Source of the DNA: Methanorbis furvi
GTDB taxonomy: Archaea; Halobacteriota; Methanomicrobia; Methanomicrobiales; Methanocorpusculaceae
Length of the DNA stretch: 44,217 nt
Direction of reading: 5' to 3'
Assembly: GCF_032714615.1 (NCBI RefSeq)
Contig: NZ_JAWDKA010000008.1
Location: 54,505 to 98,721, forward strand
Shown here: in pieces, positions 16,407-24,092 of the stretch
How positions within the stretch are numbered: the first letter of the stretch is position 1
How the letters are laid out: every line of letters begins with the position of its first letter
Made by a program: the position numbers and the translations under genes
Notes under the pieces: generated by a model
Seen by the model: the letters and a program-made list of their open reading frames with translations, nothing else
The model's database searches: none
What the model was told of the DNA's origin: nothing

Positions 16407-17588
16407 TTACTTCAGCTCCTTAGGGGTAAGAGGGGACATTGATCTGAGTTTGTGAATTGCCTCCGGCAGTTTTTCCAGAACATAGTTCACGTCTTCATCC
16501 GTGTTTAGCTCGCCGACCGTGAGACGGACTGAGCCGTGGGAAATCTCGTGCGGAACGCCCATGGCGGTAAGAACGTGGGAGGGTTCGAGCGATGCGGAGT
16601 TGCAGGCACTTCCGGTTGAAGCGCAGATGCCGAACATGTTGAGGAGGAGGAGAATTCCTTCGCCTTCGATGTACTCAAAGGTGATGTTGACGTTGTTCGG
16701 CAGCCGTTGTGTCGGATGGCCGTTCAGGTGGCTTGCCGGAATTTTCAGCAGTTCGGTCGCGAGTTTGTCCCGCATTTTGGCAAGACGCGGTGCTTCGGTT
16801 GGCATTTTCTGGACTGCACGTTCAATGGCAGCGCCGAGCCCGACGATTCCGGGGACGTTTTCGGTTCCTGCACGGTGTTTGCTTTCCTGTGCTCCGCCAT
16901 GGATGAGGTTCTGGATGCGGACGCCTTTTCTGATGTAGAGAGCGCCTACACCTTTTGGTCCGTAAAATTTGTGGCCTGAGAGGGAGAGCATGTCGATGTG
17001 TTCGGCTTTGACGTCGATGGGGACATGGCCGACTGCCTGTACTGCGTCGGTGTGGAAGTAGATGTTGTGGGCTTTGGCGATCGAACCGATTTCTTTGATC
17101 GGCTGGATGGTTCCTACTTCGTTGTTGGCGTACATGACCGAGATGAGGATGGTGTCTGGTCTGATGGCTTTTTCAACGTCAGCGGGCGATACCATGCCGA
17201 ATTTGTCGACCGGCAGGTAGGTTACGTCAAAGCCCTGCGACTGTAACCATTCGCCTGCGTGCAAGATTGCGTGGTGTTCGATTGCTGTTGTGATGATGTG
17301 TTTTCCTTTTCTGCTGTTGGCGAATGCTACTCCTTTGAGTACCCAGTTGTCGGATTCTGAGCCTCCTGCGGTGAAGTAGATTTCGTTTGGTTCGGCGTTG
17401 ATGGCGGCTGCTACTTTTGCACGGGCAGCGTCAACTGCTGTTTTGTTTTCCTGTCCGATGTTGTAGACTGATGATGGGTTGCCGAACTTTTCGGAGAAGT
17501 AGGGGAGCATTTCCGCTACGATTTCCGGTGCCGCATAGGTGGTTGCGGCATGGTCCATGTAGATGATTTTTTGATCCGTTTCGGTCAC
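16407..17588 (-). CDS. iscS: Cysteine desulfurase
   Basis: 393 residues. A PLP enzyme that takes sulfur from cysteine and passes it to IscU. Shown by the PLP lysine in SGHKFYG (K207), HTDAVQ (179-184), and the catalytic cysteine in STGSACNS (C329) with the group I loop. The start is uncertain: the GTG used here gives 10 residues before YMDHAATT, the usual N-terminus; an ATG at 17558 would start at MDHAATT, but neither has a good ribosome binding site. It pairs with iscU and is not linked to the Dnd-like cluster 4 kb away, although it could still serve it. Confidence 0.93.
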   Translation of the reverse strand: MTETDQKIIYMDHAATTYAAPEIVAEMLPYFSEKFGNPSSVYNIGQENKTAVDAARAKVAAAINAEPNEIYFTAGGSESDNWVLKGVAFANSRKGKHIITTAIEHHAILHAGEWLQSQGFDVTYLPVDKFGMVSPADVEKAIRPDTILISVMYANNEVGTIQPIKEIGSIAKAHNIYFHTDAVQAVGHVPIDVKAEHIDMLSLSGHKFYGPKGVGALYIRKGVRIQNLIHGGAQESKHRAGTENVPGIVGLGAAIERAVQKMPTEAPRLAKMRDKLATELLKIPASHLNGHPTQRLPNNVNITFEYIEGEGILLLLNMFGICASTGSACNSASLEPSHVLTAMGVPHEISHGSVRLTVGELNTDEDVNYVLEKLPEAIHKLRSMSPLTPKELK

Positions 17589-17698
17589 CTCAGGGGTAAG
17601 TATTCACGCTGTGAATTGGTTTGGTAGTAATATAATGTTGTTCATTGTATTTGAAGAGATAAGGATGTGCGGGTATTGACAAGGGGGTGGTTTTTTTT

Positions 17699-17760
17699 GA
17701 AACGCGGATCGCATGCCTTCCACACGTCGTTTCGTCGTGTTTAACTCCTTACTTCGTGAG
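17699..17760. repeat. Half copy of family A, A4
   Basis: GAAACGCGGATCGCATGCC, then CACACGTCGTTTCGTCGTG and ACTCCTTACTTCGTGAGT hairpins, matching the left part of A2 base for base over about 50 positions. The right part is missing. It directly abuts the rloB stop codon and may mark a boundary of the accessory region. Confidence 0.6.
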
Positions 17761-18711
17761 TCACGATGATCTCATCTCTGAGAGAAGTTTTCCAATGTTA
17801 CTTCCAAGCTCGGTCTTCAGTCCGGAAAGTTCTTCGCAGAAATGAGATTCATTTTCAATTGCATCATCGATATGATCTGCAAAGAGACCGAACTTGAGAT
17901 TATTTTTTCGAAATTCTGGATGAATTTTTTGGAGTTCATTTTCCAGAAAGCGTTTGTGGATACTGATTTTTCTGTTAGCCAGCATTTCTTCAGAATCAAG
18001 TTCATGAACTTTTGGAAAATGCAGCAGCAGCCAGAACTCAAAACACGGATTTGAAAGATGGAGTGATATTTTCTTCTCATTACAGAGGGCAAGAACTGAA
18101 TCATATTGACTGCTGGTAAAACTTTCCGGATCTCGATCCACGATAATACAGACTTTGTCGTATCTGGGATTATAGGTAACAAATTGCTGTTTCAAATAGA
18201 TATGAAAGTCCCTGATGGATTCGGCGGAAATGCGGATTTTATAGAGATCAATCAGATGATCGTGGAGTTTTTGCGTCAGCTCATCCCAGTCTGTGATCGG
18301 CGAATCTGGAGAATATCTATCATTCTCAAGATTCTCCAGCAATATTTCCAACATTTTTTGCTTGGTACATCCCTTCTTTGGAAGATGATTTTTCAGAATT
18401 AGCCAGTCAACTGCATGCTCGACGATCGTTTTTACGCTGAATGATCCTGTCTTGTATTCCTCCAGACTTTGTAATACCAGCGGGAGAAATTTCGCAGGAT
18501 TGCTTTGCTGCTCCTTAGTGGCGTGTCTTTGAAGCAGTGTGATATCTTTCAGTGCTGAGAATCCGAGTGACTCCTGCCTACTCTGTATGCCAAAAAAATA
18601 TTGATATTCAGTTTTCACTCCTTCAAACGCCAGAAAGTACTGTGGAAGCGGATCGATTTGGGGGGACTGTGATCCTGGACGAGGGGAGATACCGTTCCTG
18701 TGAATCCTCAT
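17761..18711 (-). CDS. rloB: RloB-family (AbiLii-like) TOPRIM protein
   Basis: 316 residues. It fits the RloB family, the partner of an AAA ATPase in abortive-infection pairs. Seen are LAFEGVKTE (28-35), which supplies the TOPRIM glutamate, IIVDRDPE (about 187-194) for the DxD motif, and NPCFEFWLLLHF (about 220-231), the most conserved RloB segment. TOPRIM nucleases of such pairs cut nucleic acid when the ATPase senses phage. Its start overlaps the rloA stop by 4 bases. GC is lower than in the housekeeping genes, in line with transfer. Confidence 0.85.
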   Translation of the reverse strand: MRIHRNGISPRPGSQSPQIDPLPQYFLAFEGVKTEYQYFFGIQSRQESLGFSALKDITLLQRHATKEQQSNPAKFLPLVLQSLEEYKTGSFSVKTIVEHAVDWLILKNHLPKKGCTKQKMLEILLENLENDRYSPDSPITDWDELTQKLHDHLIDLYKIRISAESIRDFHIYLKQQFVTYNPRYDKVCIIVDRDPESFTSSQYDSVLALCNEKKISLHLSNPCFEFWLLLHFPKVHELDSEEMLANRKISIHKRFLENELQKIHPEFRKNNLKFGLFADHIDDAIENESHFCEELSGLKTELGSNIGKLLSEMRSS

Positions 18712-20093
18712 GTCTGCTCCTGCGCATGCATGGGGAAGAAGGTATCAAAGACTGGAACACTGCCGTATCTCCCTTCCAGATAGGCTTTGTCGACTTTTTT
18801 GTCGAATCTGGCAGTAAATTTGTCCAGAGAGTAAAGTTTTGATTCCCCATTGCGATTTTTCTCAACAAACCAGATTTCATCACGTCTGAGGAGTCGTAGG
18901 TCCATGATATGTGACTCATGTGTGGTCACGATAAGCTGCATGTCGCCTCTGTCTACAAGATTCAGATAGGTTTCGATGAGACGATACGTGAGTTGGGGAT
19001 GAAGACTTCGGTCGATTTCATCGATGATGTAGACTTTACTGTTGCCGGATTCAGCAGCAAATATGAGGTCAAGGAGTTCGATCATGCGTCGAGTGCCGTC
19101 AGACTCTTCTTTGAGATCGAACCATGCGTTGTTTCCTTTGTGTTGGAAGCGGAGTTTCTCGGCGATGGGATTGCTGGTATCTTCTCCCATACGGAGGATG
19201 AAAAATTCTCGCGGTGCCCGAAGCATGATTCCAGCTTCGGGATGGGCTTCTCCATTATTTTTTGCGATCTGTATTTTTTCTGCAAGATCAGTGAGTATTT
19301 TGAGAAATTCTTCCGGTCGGTTTTTGAAGAATTGTCGGATCTCTATCATTTCAGTAGAGACGATCTCAAGTGCGTCAATGCCAAGGCCCAGAGAAGTAAG
19401 GATGGTGTTGATTTTTGGGAGGTTGTTTTTGTCGATGAGATAAGGTAACTGAAGCAGAGGGAAGCCTGGATAGTTGATATTGAGTTGGTCCCTGAACCAA
19501 CGATATACGTCTCTGAGGGCGATTATTTCTGGGTGTGTTTCGTAGAGGTCACCTTTGTTTTCATTGATTTCGTGGAGGTAGAGTTTTGTGGTGTTGGTTT
19601 TCAGAAACGTGGCTACTGTGTCAAGTTCTGAGGTCTTAAATTTCTGACCAAGATTGAAGATACCTTTTTGCGGTTCCCGTTCGAAGATGAGGTTTTCGGG
19701 TTGTTTTGGGTTTAGCTGATAGAGCCATTCACCGGTGATGGTTCGCTGGTTGATTATGACGTCAAATCCATAGGCATAGTAATTTTTACCGATTTTTATT
19801 TCGAACTCGAATGTACTGGGTTTTGTTTTGTTTTCAGGATTGATTTTGCAGTATTCATTGATGGCACCTGGTGGGAATCCATTGAGAATGAGTGCCTGGG
19901 AAAAGTCGAATGCGGATACGAGATTCGATTTGCCGGATGCGTTTGCTCCGAATATTGCGGCGAATTTGAGGAGTTTGAGATTCTTGTCGTTTTGGATGTG
20001 TTCAGCTTTTCTTCTGACTTTTCCACTGATCATAGAGAGTTCTTGACGGTCGTTAAAGGAAAGGAAGTTGGCGACGCTGAAGTTGATGAGCAT
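18708..20093 (-). CDS. rloA: RloA-family (AbiLi-like) AAA/ABC ATPase
   Basis: 461 residues. An OLD/ABC-like ATPase: N-terminal LINFSVANFLSFNDRQELSM, Walker A GANASGKS (49-56), and C-terminal Walker B with D-loop VYIIDEIDRSLHP (about 354-366) followed by LIVTTHESHIMD. There is no nuclease domain; the cutting function would be RloB. The same architecture (ATPase plus TOPRIM partner) is used by AbiL and PARIS, where the ATPase senses a phage protein and releases the effector. First gene of a two-gene operon. Confidence 0.87.
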   Translation of the reverse strand: MLINFSVANFLSFNDRQELSMISGKVRRKAEHIQNDKNLKLLKFAAIFGANASGKSNLVSAFDFSQALILNGFPPGAINEYCKINPENKTKPSTFEFEIKIGKNYYAYGFDVIINQRTITGEWLYQLNPKQPENLIFEREPQKGIFNLGQKFKTSELDTVATFLKTNTTKLYLHEINENKGDLYETHPEIIALRDVYRWFRDQLNINYPGFPLLQLPYLIDKNNLPKINTILTSLGLGIDALEIVSTEMIEIRQFFKNRPEEFLKILTDLAEKIQIAKNNGEAHPEAGIMLRAPREFFILRMGEDTSNPIAEKLRFQHKGNNAWFDLKEESDGTRRMIELLDLIFAAESGNSKVYIIDEIDRSLHPQLTYRLIETYLNLVDRGDMQLIVTTHESHIMDLRLLRRDEIWFVEKNRNGESKLYSLDKFTARFDKKVDKAYLEGRYGSVPVFDTFFPMHAQEQT

Positions 20094-20289
20094 GGTTTAT
20101 CTCTTTTAAATGTGTGATTTTTTCGTTTGTGATTGGTTTAATAGTCTGGGTTATGGGTGTTCAATTGTATGTATTTGTGATTATTTCACATATATGTGTC
20201 GGTAGGGGTAGTAGTAAGTTGGAGTGATCTGCCTACGTCCCGTTTCGGACTCGGTTAATGACGGTTGATCGGGAAAAAATAATTTTTAC

Positions 20290-20320
20290 GAAAAAATAGT
20301 TTCGGGAATTTTCATTCCCG
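20290..20320 (-). terminator. Hairpin and T-run after the small membrane protein gene
   Basis: On the minus strand a CGGGAAT stem, GAAA loop and ATTCCCG are followed a few bases later by TATTTTTTC. It lies 31 bases past the stop codon of the 49-residue gene and fits an intrinsic terminator. The remaining gap to rloA (20094-20289) holds a TTTAAAAG box near the rloA start and nothing else I recognise. Confidence 0.6.
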
Positions 20321-20351
20321 ATCTTCATCGGCGTTCTGTCGATTGAATGTC

Positions 20352-20501
20352 TTAGTTCTTATCCTCATCGGCAGTTGTCCGATGAGTACGATCAAGCCAC
20401 CGATCGTTCCAAGCGTAGATGGGGCCTGCGAGGATGAGGACAGCTCCGGCAATGCCTTGAGCTGCAATATCGATGACAAGAATGGTGGTGAGAGTGTCCA
20501 T
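20352..20501 (-). CDS. Small single-span membrane protein (49 aa)
   Basis: MDTLTTILVIDIAAQGIAGA is followed by AVLILAGPIYAW, one hydrophobic span at about 6-30, and a charged tail, DRTHRTTADEDKN. An excellent AAGGAG ribosome binding site sits 6 bases before the ATG, much better than at the possible upstream in-frame start, so the short form is preferred. It follows the 171-residue gene on the same strand, separated by a strong hairpin. Family unknown. Small size and isolation make it easy to miss, but the ribosome site and terminator support a real gene. Confidence 0.55.
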   Translation of the reverse strand: MDTLTTILVIDIAAQGIAGAVLILAGPIYAWNDRWLDRTHRTTADEDKN

Positions 20502-20642
20502 AATGATTCTCCTTTTTTTGTTGTTTACTGATTGAATAATCCCAATCAGCGTGGTCACCGAGTCCCGAAGGGACCAGAGCGACCCTGCTTGCAGGGGAGC
20601 GGAGCATGACGCGAAGCGGCATGCGACTGATTCCGAGCAGAT

Positions 20643-20699
20643 ACATTTGTGTGGGGTTGCCCCGCCCGACGGGCGGGATCAACCCCACATTACAAATGT
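20643..20699 (-). other. Three-tier perfect hairpin between two accessory genes
   Basis: The stems are ACATTTGT with ACAAATGT, GTGGGGTTG with CAACCCCAC, and CCCGCCC with GGGCGGG around a 3-base loop: 24 paired bases within 57. It begins 11 bases after the stop codon of the 171-residue gene. There is no T-run on the minus strand, so it may be an mRNA stabiliser or processing site between this gene and the small membrane protein gene rather than a simple terminator. Confidence 0.65.
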
Positions 20700-20709
20700 G
20701 TCGGGGCGG

Positions 20710-21225
20710 TTAGTTGAGTGTATTTTGTGCGTCCGCCCACTCCTCAACCTTGGCGAGGATCGCATCGCTCTCGTAAGAGCTGATCTTGAGATCCTTTCTG
20801 GTGAAGCTGAGGAAGTAGATCTCGCCGGTCGGGTCATGGATCTTGAGCCGGACGTTCCAGGAGTCCTTGGTGTTGTCGCGGTCAGCGACTGCGTCTGCGG
20901 CAAACTTTGCGGTGAGGGCGTCGTCTGCGAGCACGTGGGCAACGACTGCGTCATATGCAGAACGGGTGGGGGCGTCAATGACGATTGCACCGATCACTTC
21001 GCCGAGCGGGTTGAGGTAGGCAATAGTCGCCTTGTAATACTCGTTCGCGACAGTAACACCGTCAACGGATGCGCCCGCAGTCTGGTATGCGGTTGCACCA
21101 AGAGGGTTGTCGGCTGCGGTGAGTGCGGCGATGTTGGCGTCAAAGGTGGCAGCAGTGGTGATCGGTACGGTGAAGGTGCGTTTTGCGGCCTTCACAACAG
21201 AGGTGGGGGTGAAGTCGAGGGGCAT
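20710..21225 (-). CDS. Unrecognised 171-residue accessory protein
   Basis: Soluble, rich in Ala, Thr and Asp (ITTAATFDANIAALTAAD), with a regular beta-like pattern in the middle, then WNVRLKIHDPTGEIYFLSFT and an acidic helical end (EEWADAQNTLN). It has no signal peptide and no Cys. I do not recognise the family. The composition, and a long leader with a TATA-like box at 21393-21402, would suit a structural or virion-like protein, but this is a guess. The leader between ATG and TATA is strikingly G/T-rich (C/A on the coding strand). Its GC content is much higher than the block on its right. Confidence 0.72.
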   Translation of the reverse strand: MPLDFTPTSVVKAAKRTFTVPITTAATFDANIAALTAADNPLGATAYQTAGASVDGVTVANEYYKATIAYLNPLGEVIGAIVIDAPTRSAYDAVVAHVLADDALTAKFAADAVADRDNTKDSWNVRLKIHDPTGEIYFLSFTRKDLKISSYESDAILAKVEEWADAQNTLN

Positions 21226-21445
21226 GGTGGGGAGTCCTTTTTTGTTGGGGTTTGTTTTGGTTGGGGTTGGTTTGTTGGTGGTTGGTTCGGGTGTTTTTGT
21301 ACCCGGGTTTGGGGGTGATCTGCTGCCGGCAGGGTGGAGATTTGCGGCGGTGTTTGGGTCGCAAATCTCTACTACTATTTATGTATTTGGAAATATATAA
21401 ATATGAGTTTTGTCTGGATTTCTGACAGGGGGTATATCATGTGGG

Positions 21446-21495
21446 TTAGCACAATGAAATGTATACCCGAATATTTCTCGGGAAACATTTGCTAA
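21446..21495. promoter_or_regulatory. Palindromic candidate operator before the Dnd-like cluster
   Basis: Nested inverted repeats: TTAGC (21446-21450) with GCTAA (21491-21495), AAATGT with ACATTT, and CCCGA with TCGGG. The structure ends 24 bases before the TATA box of the radical SAM gene and also lies upstream of the divergent 171-residue gene, so one regulator could control both. DndB, a relative of the second gene in the cluster, is a transcription regulator in bacterial dnd operons. Confidence 0.45.
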
Positions 21496-21518
21496 TTCGC
21501 AAGAACAAATAACGATCT

Positions 21519-21528
21519 GTATATACAA
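21519..21528 (+). promoter_or_regulatory. TATA box of the radical SAM / Dnd-like operon
   Basis: TGTATATACA, a strong archaeal TATA box. The predicted transcript start is near 21549, leaving a leader of about 50 bases with GAGAGG 6-10 bases before the ATG at 21599. Confidence 0.5.
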
Positions 21529-21598
21529 GGATCACCATAAATAAAGATCACGAGATTAATGTAGATTGAAAGTCTATAATTCATATGAGAGGTTCAGG

Positions 21599-22660
21599 AT
21601 GTCACATCGCAAAATCATATTGGTGGAGCCAAAATATTACACACAATTTCCGCCAGTTGGCCTGCTTAAATTTTCTACATATCATAAGCAAAAAGGAGAT
21701 TCTGTCCAATATGTAAAAGGCTTTGTAGAGTTAGACTACGAACCAGACCTTATTTATGTAACTAGCCTTTTTACTTGGACATGGCGTCCTGTGTGGGACG
21801 TAATTAGACAATACAAAACAAAATATCCGGCATCAAAAATAATTCTTGGAGGTATTTATGCATCAGTAATGCCTGACCATGCAAAATATTCCGGTGCTGA
21901 TGTAATTATTCAGGGTATTTGTGACAAAGTCGAAAACATGCCACTTGATTACTCTCTCGTTCCGAAATGGGATGGAAGCATTCTCTTCACATCTCGCGGA
22001 TGCGGAAGAAAATGTGGATTTTGTGCAGTACCTCGTATTGAAGGAAAAATTTGCAAAACTAGAGAGAGCATCAAAGATTATGTAGTTGATGCCCACTCCC
22101 GAATTATTCTCTTTGATAATAACTTCCTCTTGAACCCACACAAAGACAAAATATTCGCAGAACTTAGAGAATATGACAAATATGTTGATTTTAATCAGGG
22201 AATTGATGCACGACTTATTACTGAAGATATCGCCATAAAAATTAGTGAGTTGAAATTGGATAGTACTATCCGCATTGCATATGATGCAAAAAAGGATAGA
22301 GATGCTGTTTACAATGCCATTGAAAATCTCCATCAAGCTGGAATCTCCAAAAGAAGTATCTTCGTATATACATTGTTCAATTATACAGATACCCCGGCGG
22401 ATTTTTTTGACAGAACACGAGATATTTTGAACTGGGGTGCTGTTTGCTACCCTATGAGATATGAACCACTTCGTGCAATTACAAAGAATAGTTATGTCTC
22501 TCCAAATTGGACAATAGATGAAATAGAGGCGATTCAAGCTGCAAGGAGAGTCATTGGATATGGCGGGGCATTTCCTGCCTATACTGGACTGGTTGATAAA
22601 ATTACAAACGCATTTGGTTTTGCTGATGCATTTGAACTACGGGAGTTGAAACAAAAATGA
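21599..22660 (+). CDS. Radical SAM protein with N-terminal B12-binding-like region
   Basis: 353 residues. The N-terminal ~110 residues (IILVEPKYYTQFPPVGLLKF, ...IILGGIYASVMPDH) read like the Rossmann cobalamin-binding part of B12-dependent radical SAM enzymes, though the cobalamin-binding DxHxxG is not evident. The radical SAM cluster motif is C135-x3-C139-x2-C142 in SRGCGRKCGFCAVPR. The reaction is unknown. It overlaps the DGQHR gene by 4 bases and leads the cluster, which suggests that its product or action (for example DNA or tRNA base chemistry) is what the other proteins act on. GAGAGG before this ATG favours it over a TTG 11 codons upstream. AT-rich. Confidence 0.85.
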   Translation: MSHRKIILVEPKYYTQFPPVGLLKFSTYHKQKGDSVQYVKGFVELDYEPDLIYVTSLFTWTWRPVWDVIRQYKTKYPASKIILGGIYASVMPDHAKYSGADVIIQGICDKVENMPLDYSLVPKWDGSILFTSRGCGRKCGFCAVPRIEGKICKTRESIKDYVVDAHSRIILFDNNFLLNPHKDKIFAELREYDKYVDFNQGIDARLITEDIAIKISELKLDSTIRIAYDAKKDRDAVYNAIENLHQAGISKRSIFVYTLFNYTDTPADFFDRTRDILNWGAVCYPMRYEPLRAITKNSYVSPNWTIDEIEAIQAARRVIGYGGAFPAYTGLVDKITNAFGFADAFELRELKQK

Positions 22661-24066
22661 AAAATACTATTTGTTCTTGTTGTGGTCGTAAGATTGTTGA
22701 CAAAGTACATGGTCCATATTCTGATGGACAATGCGTCTGTGATGTATGTTGGAATGACCCTGCGTTGTTTTTTGAAGATAAAGTCGCCACTTCTTTTCAG
22801 ATAAATCCTCAAGAAACACTTGATTTAACTGATAGTTTGAATCAAATCGAGGTCATAGACATGTACCTCTCTTCGGTGAAATCAGGTAGTTTTCAAAATA
22901 CTTTCTCGTGGACGAATCTTATCAATAACAAACATCTAACTATCCCAGTACTGAAATTCAGCCAAAAAGGCCTTCCTTTGTTTATTGGCAAGATTCGGCC
23001 TGCTGAGTTATTAGTGATGAGTTCTGTGGATCAATGGAACGAAGATAGATTAGAGGGATATCAACGCGAACGAATTAAAGAAAAAAATAGAGAAATTAAA
23101 GATTTTTTGAAAAACTGCGACATTCCAATTGTCCCCCCCATTATCGCGAGTGTCAAACTGTCATCATTCATTCCAACTAGTGATGATTATGGCCAAATGG
23201 AGATCCCAATCATTCCGGGTAATATTTCTCTCATAGATGGTCAGCAGAGAACAGGGGGATTTTACGAATTATTTTATGAAATTCGATCTGAAGGGAAAAA
23301 GAATAAAGATCATGGCGATATGATTTTGGATCGTTATGCGGAGTTTTTGAAATTCGAAATCCCTATTCTTCTCATCGATCCTCAACTCATTATTAAAAAA
23401 TTACAGGAAAAAAATTCATTATCTGATATAAAACCAATTGATGTTGAACGTGCTTTCTTCTTCGTGATTAATAAAACTCAGAAGTCGGTAAGTTCTTCAT
23501 TGAAAGATGAACTGGCCTATCTTACGATTTCTGCTGGTATTACGGGAATTCCTGCAATTGAAAAGGATAGATGGCGTGTTGATCTCGTTCCAATAGTGAA
23601 TGAACTGAACAAGGAAGGGTCCCCACTATATGGATTGATTAATCTCGGAGGCTCAAGTGGTCTTCAACGTCCGATCCCATTAACATCATTTGTTTCTTCT
23701 CTGAAACCTCTTTACGATAATCCCACATTTCATGCATATTCCCAAGAAGAAAAATTGCAATTTTTGAAAGCATACTGGGGGGCTGTAAAAGAAGTGTTTC
23801 CAGACGCTTTCGCGCAGACCAAACAGTATTTATTGACCAAAACCATTGGAATGTATCCTATGAATTCACTTTCAGCAGATATATTGAATGAAATGCTGAA
23901 GGATGGGAAAAATCCACTGCTCCAGAGTGATGTCTATCCCTACATCCTTTTGTTGGGGGATCTGGATTGGTCTGTTAATGCATCCGAATTTAGATATTTT
24001 ATTGGTAGAAAAGGAACCGGAAGAGGATATGAATTATTAAAAGAGGCGTTTCAAAAGAAAATTTAA
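22657..24066 (+). CDS. DGQHR-domain (DndB-like) protein with N-terminal zinc finger
   Basis: 469 residues. A short zinc-finger-like N-terminus (C6, C8, C9 and C26, C28, C31; CxxC pairs) is followed by the DGQHR domain, whose signature here is SLIDGQQRTGG (191-201). The flanking features, a TIPVLKF segment and RPAELLVMSSVDQW with the polar helix KEKNREIKDFL, are as in DndB and DpdB. DndB regulates dnd operons, and DpdB is part of 7-deazaguanine insertion into DNA. The middle shows PIDVERAFFFVINKTQKSVS, where DndB proteins have a similar helix. It is translationally coupled to the radical SAM gene. Confidence 0.8.
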   Translation: MKNTICSCCGRKIVDKVHGPYSDGQCVCDVCWNDPALFFEDKVATSFQINPQETLDLTDSLNQIEVIDMYLSSVKSGSFQNTFSWTNLINNKHLTIPVLKFSQKGLPLFIGKIRPAELLVMSSVDQWNEDRLEGYQRERIKEKNREIKDFLKNCDIPIVPPIIASVKLSSFIPTSDDYGQMEIPIIPGNISLIDGQQRTGGFYELFYEIRSEGKKNKDHGDMILDRYAEFLKFEIPILLIDPQLIIKKLQEKNSLSDIKPIDVERAFFFVINKTQKSVSSSLKDELAYLTISAGITGIPAIEKDRWRVDLVPIVNELNKEGSPLYGLINLGGSSGLQRPIPLTSFVSSLKPLYDNPTFHAYSQEEKLQFLKAYWGAVKEVFPDAFAQTKQYLLTKTIGMYPMNSLSADILNEMLKDGKNPLLQSDVYPYILLLGDLDWSVNASEFRYFIGRKGTGRGYELLKEAFQKKI

Positions 24067-24092
24067 CTACCATTTCTTTTGATTATCTATTT

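Noticed and set aside
16407-17588. The cysteine desulfurase as DndA of the Dnd-like cluster
   Set aside because: It abuts and co-translates with iscU, lies 4 kb away on the other strand, and the cluster has no DndC to receive the sulfur.
21226-21360. G/T-rich leader as a separate gene or G-quadruplex element
   Set aside because: G-runs are mostly 2-4 long and irregular, and no frame there has coding character. It is best taken as the leader of the 171-residue gene.
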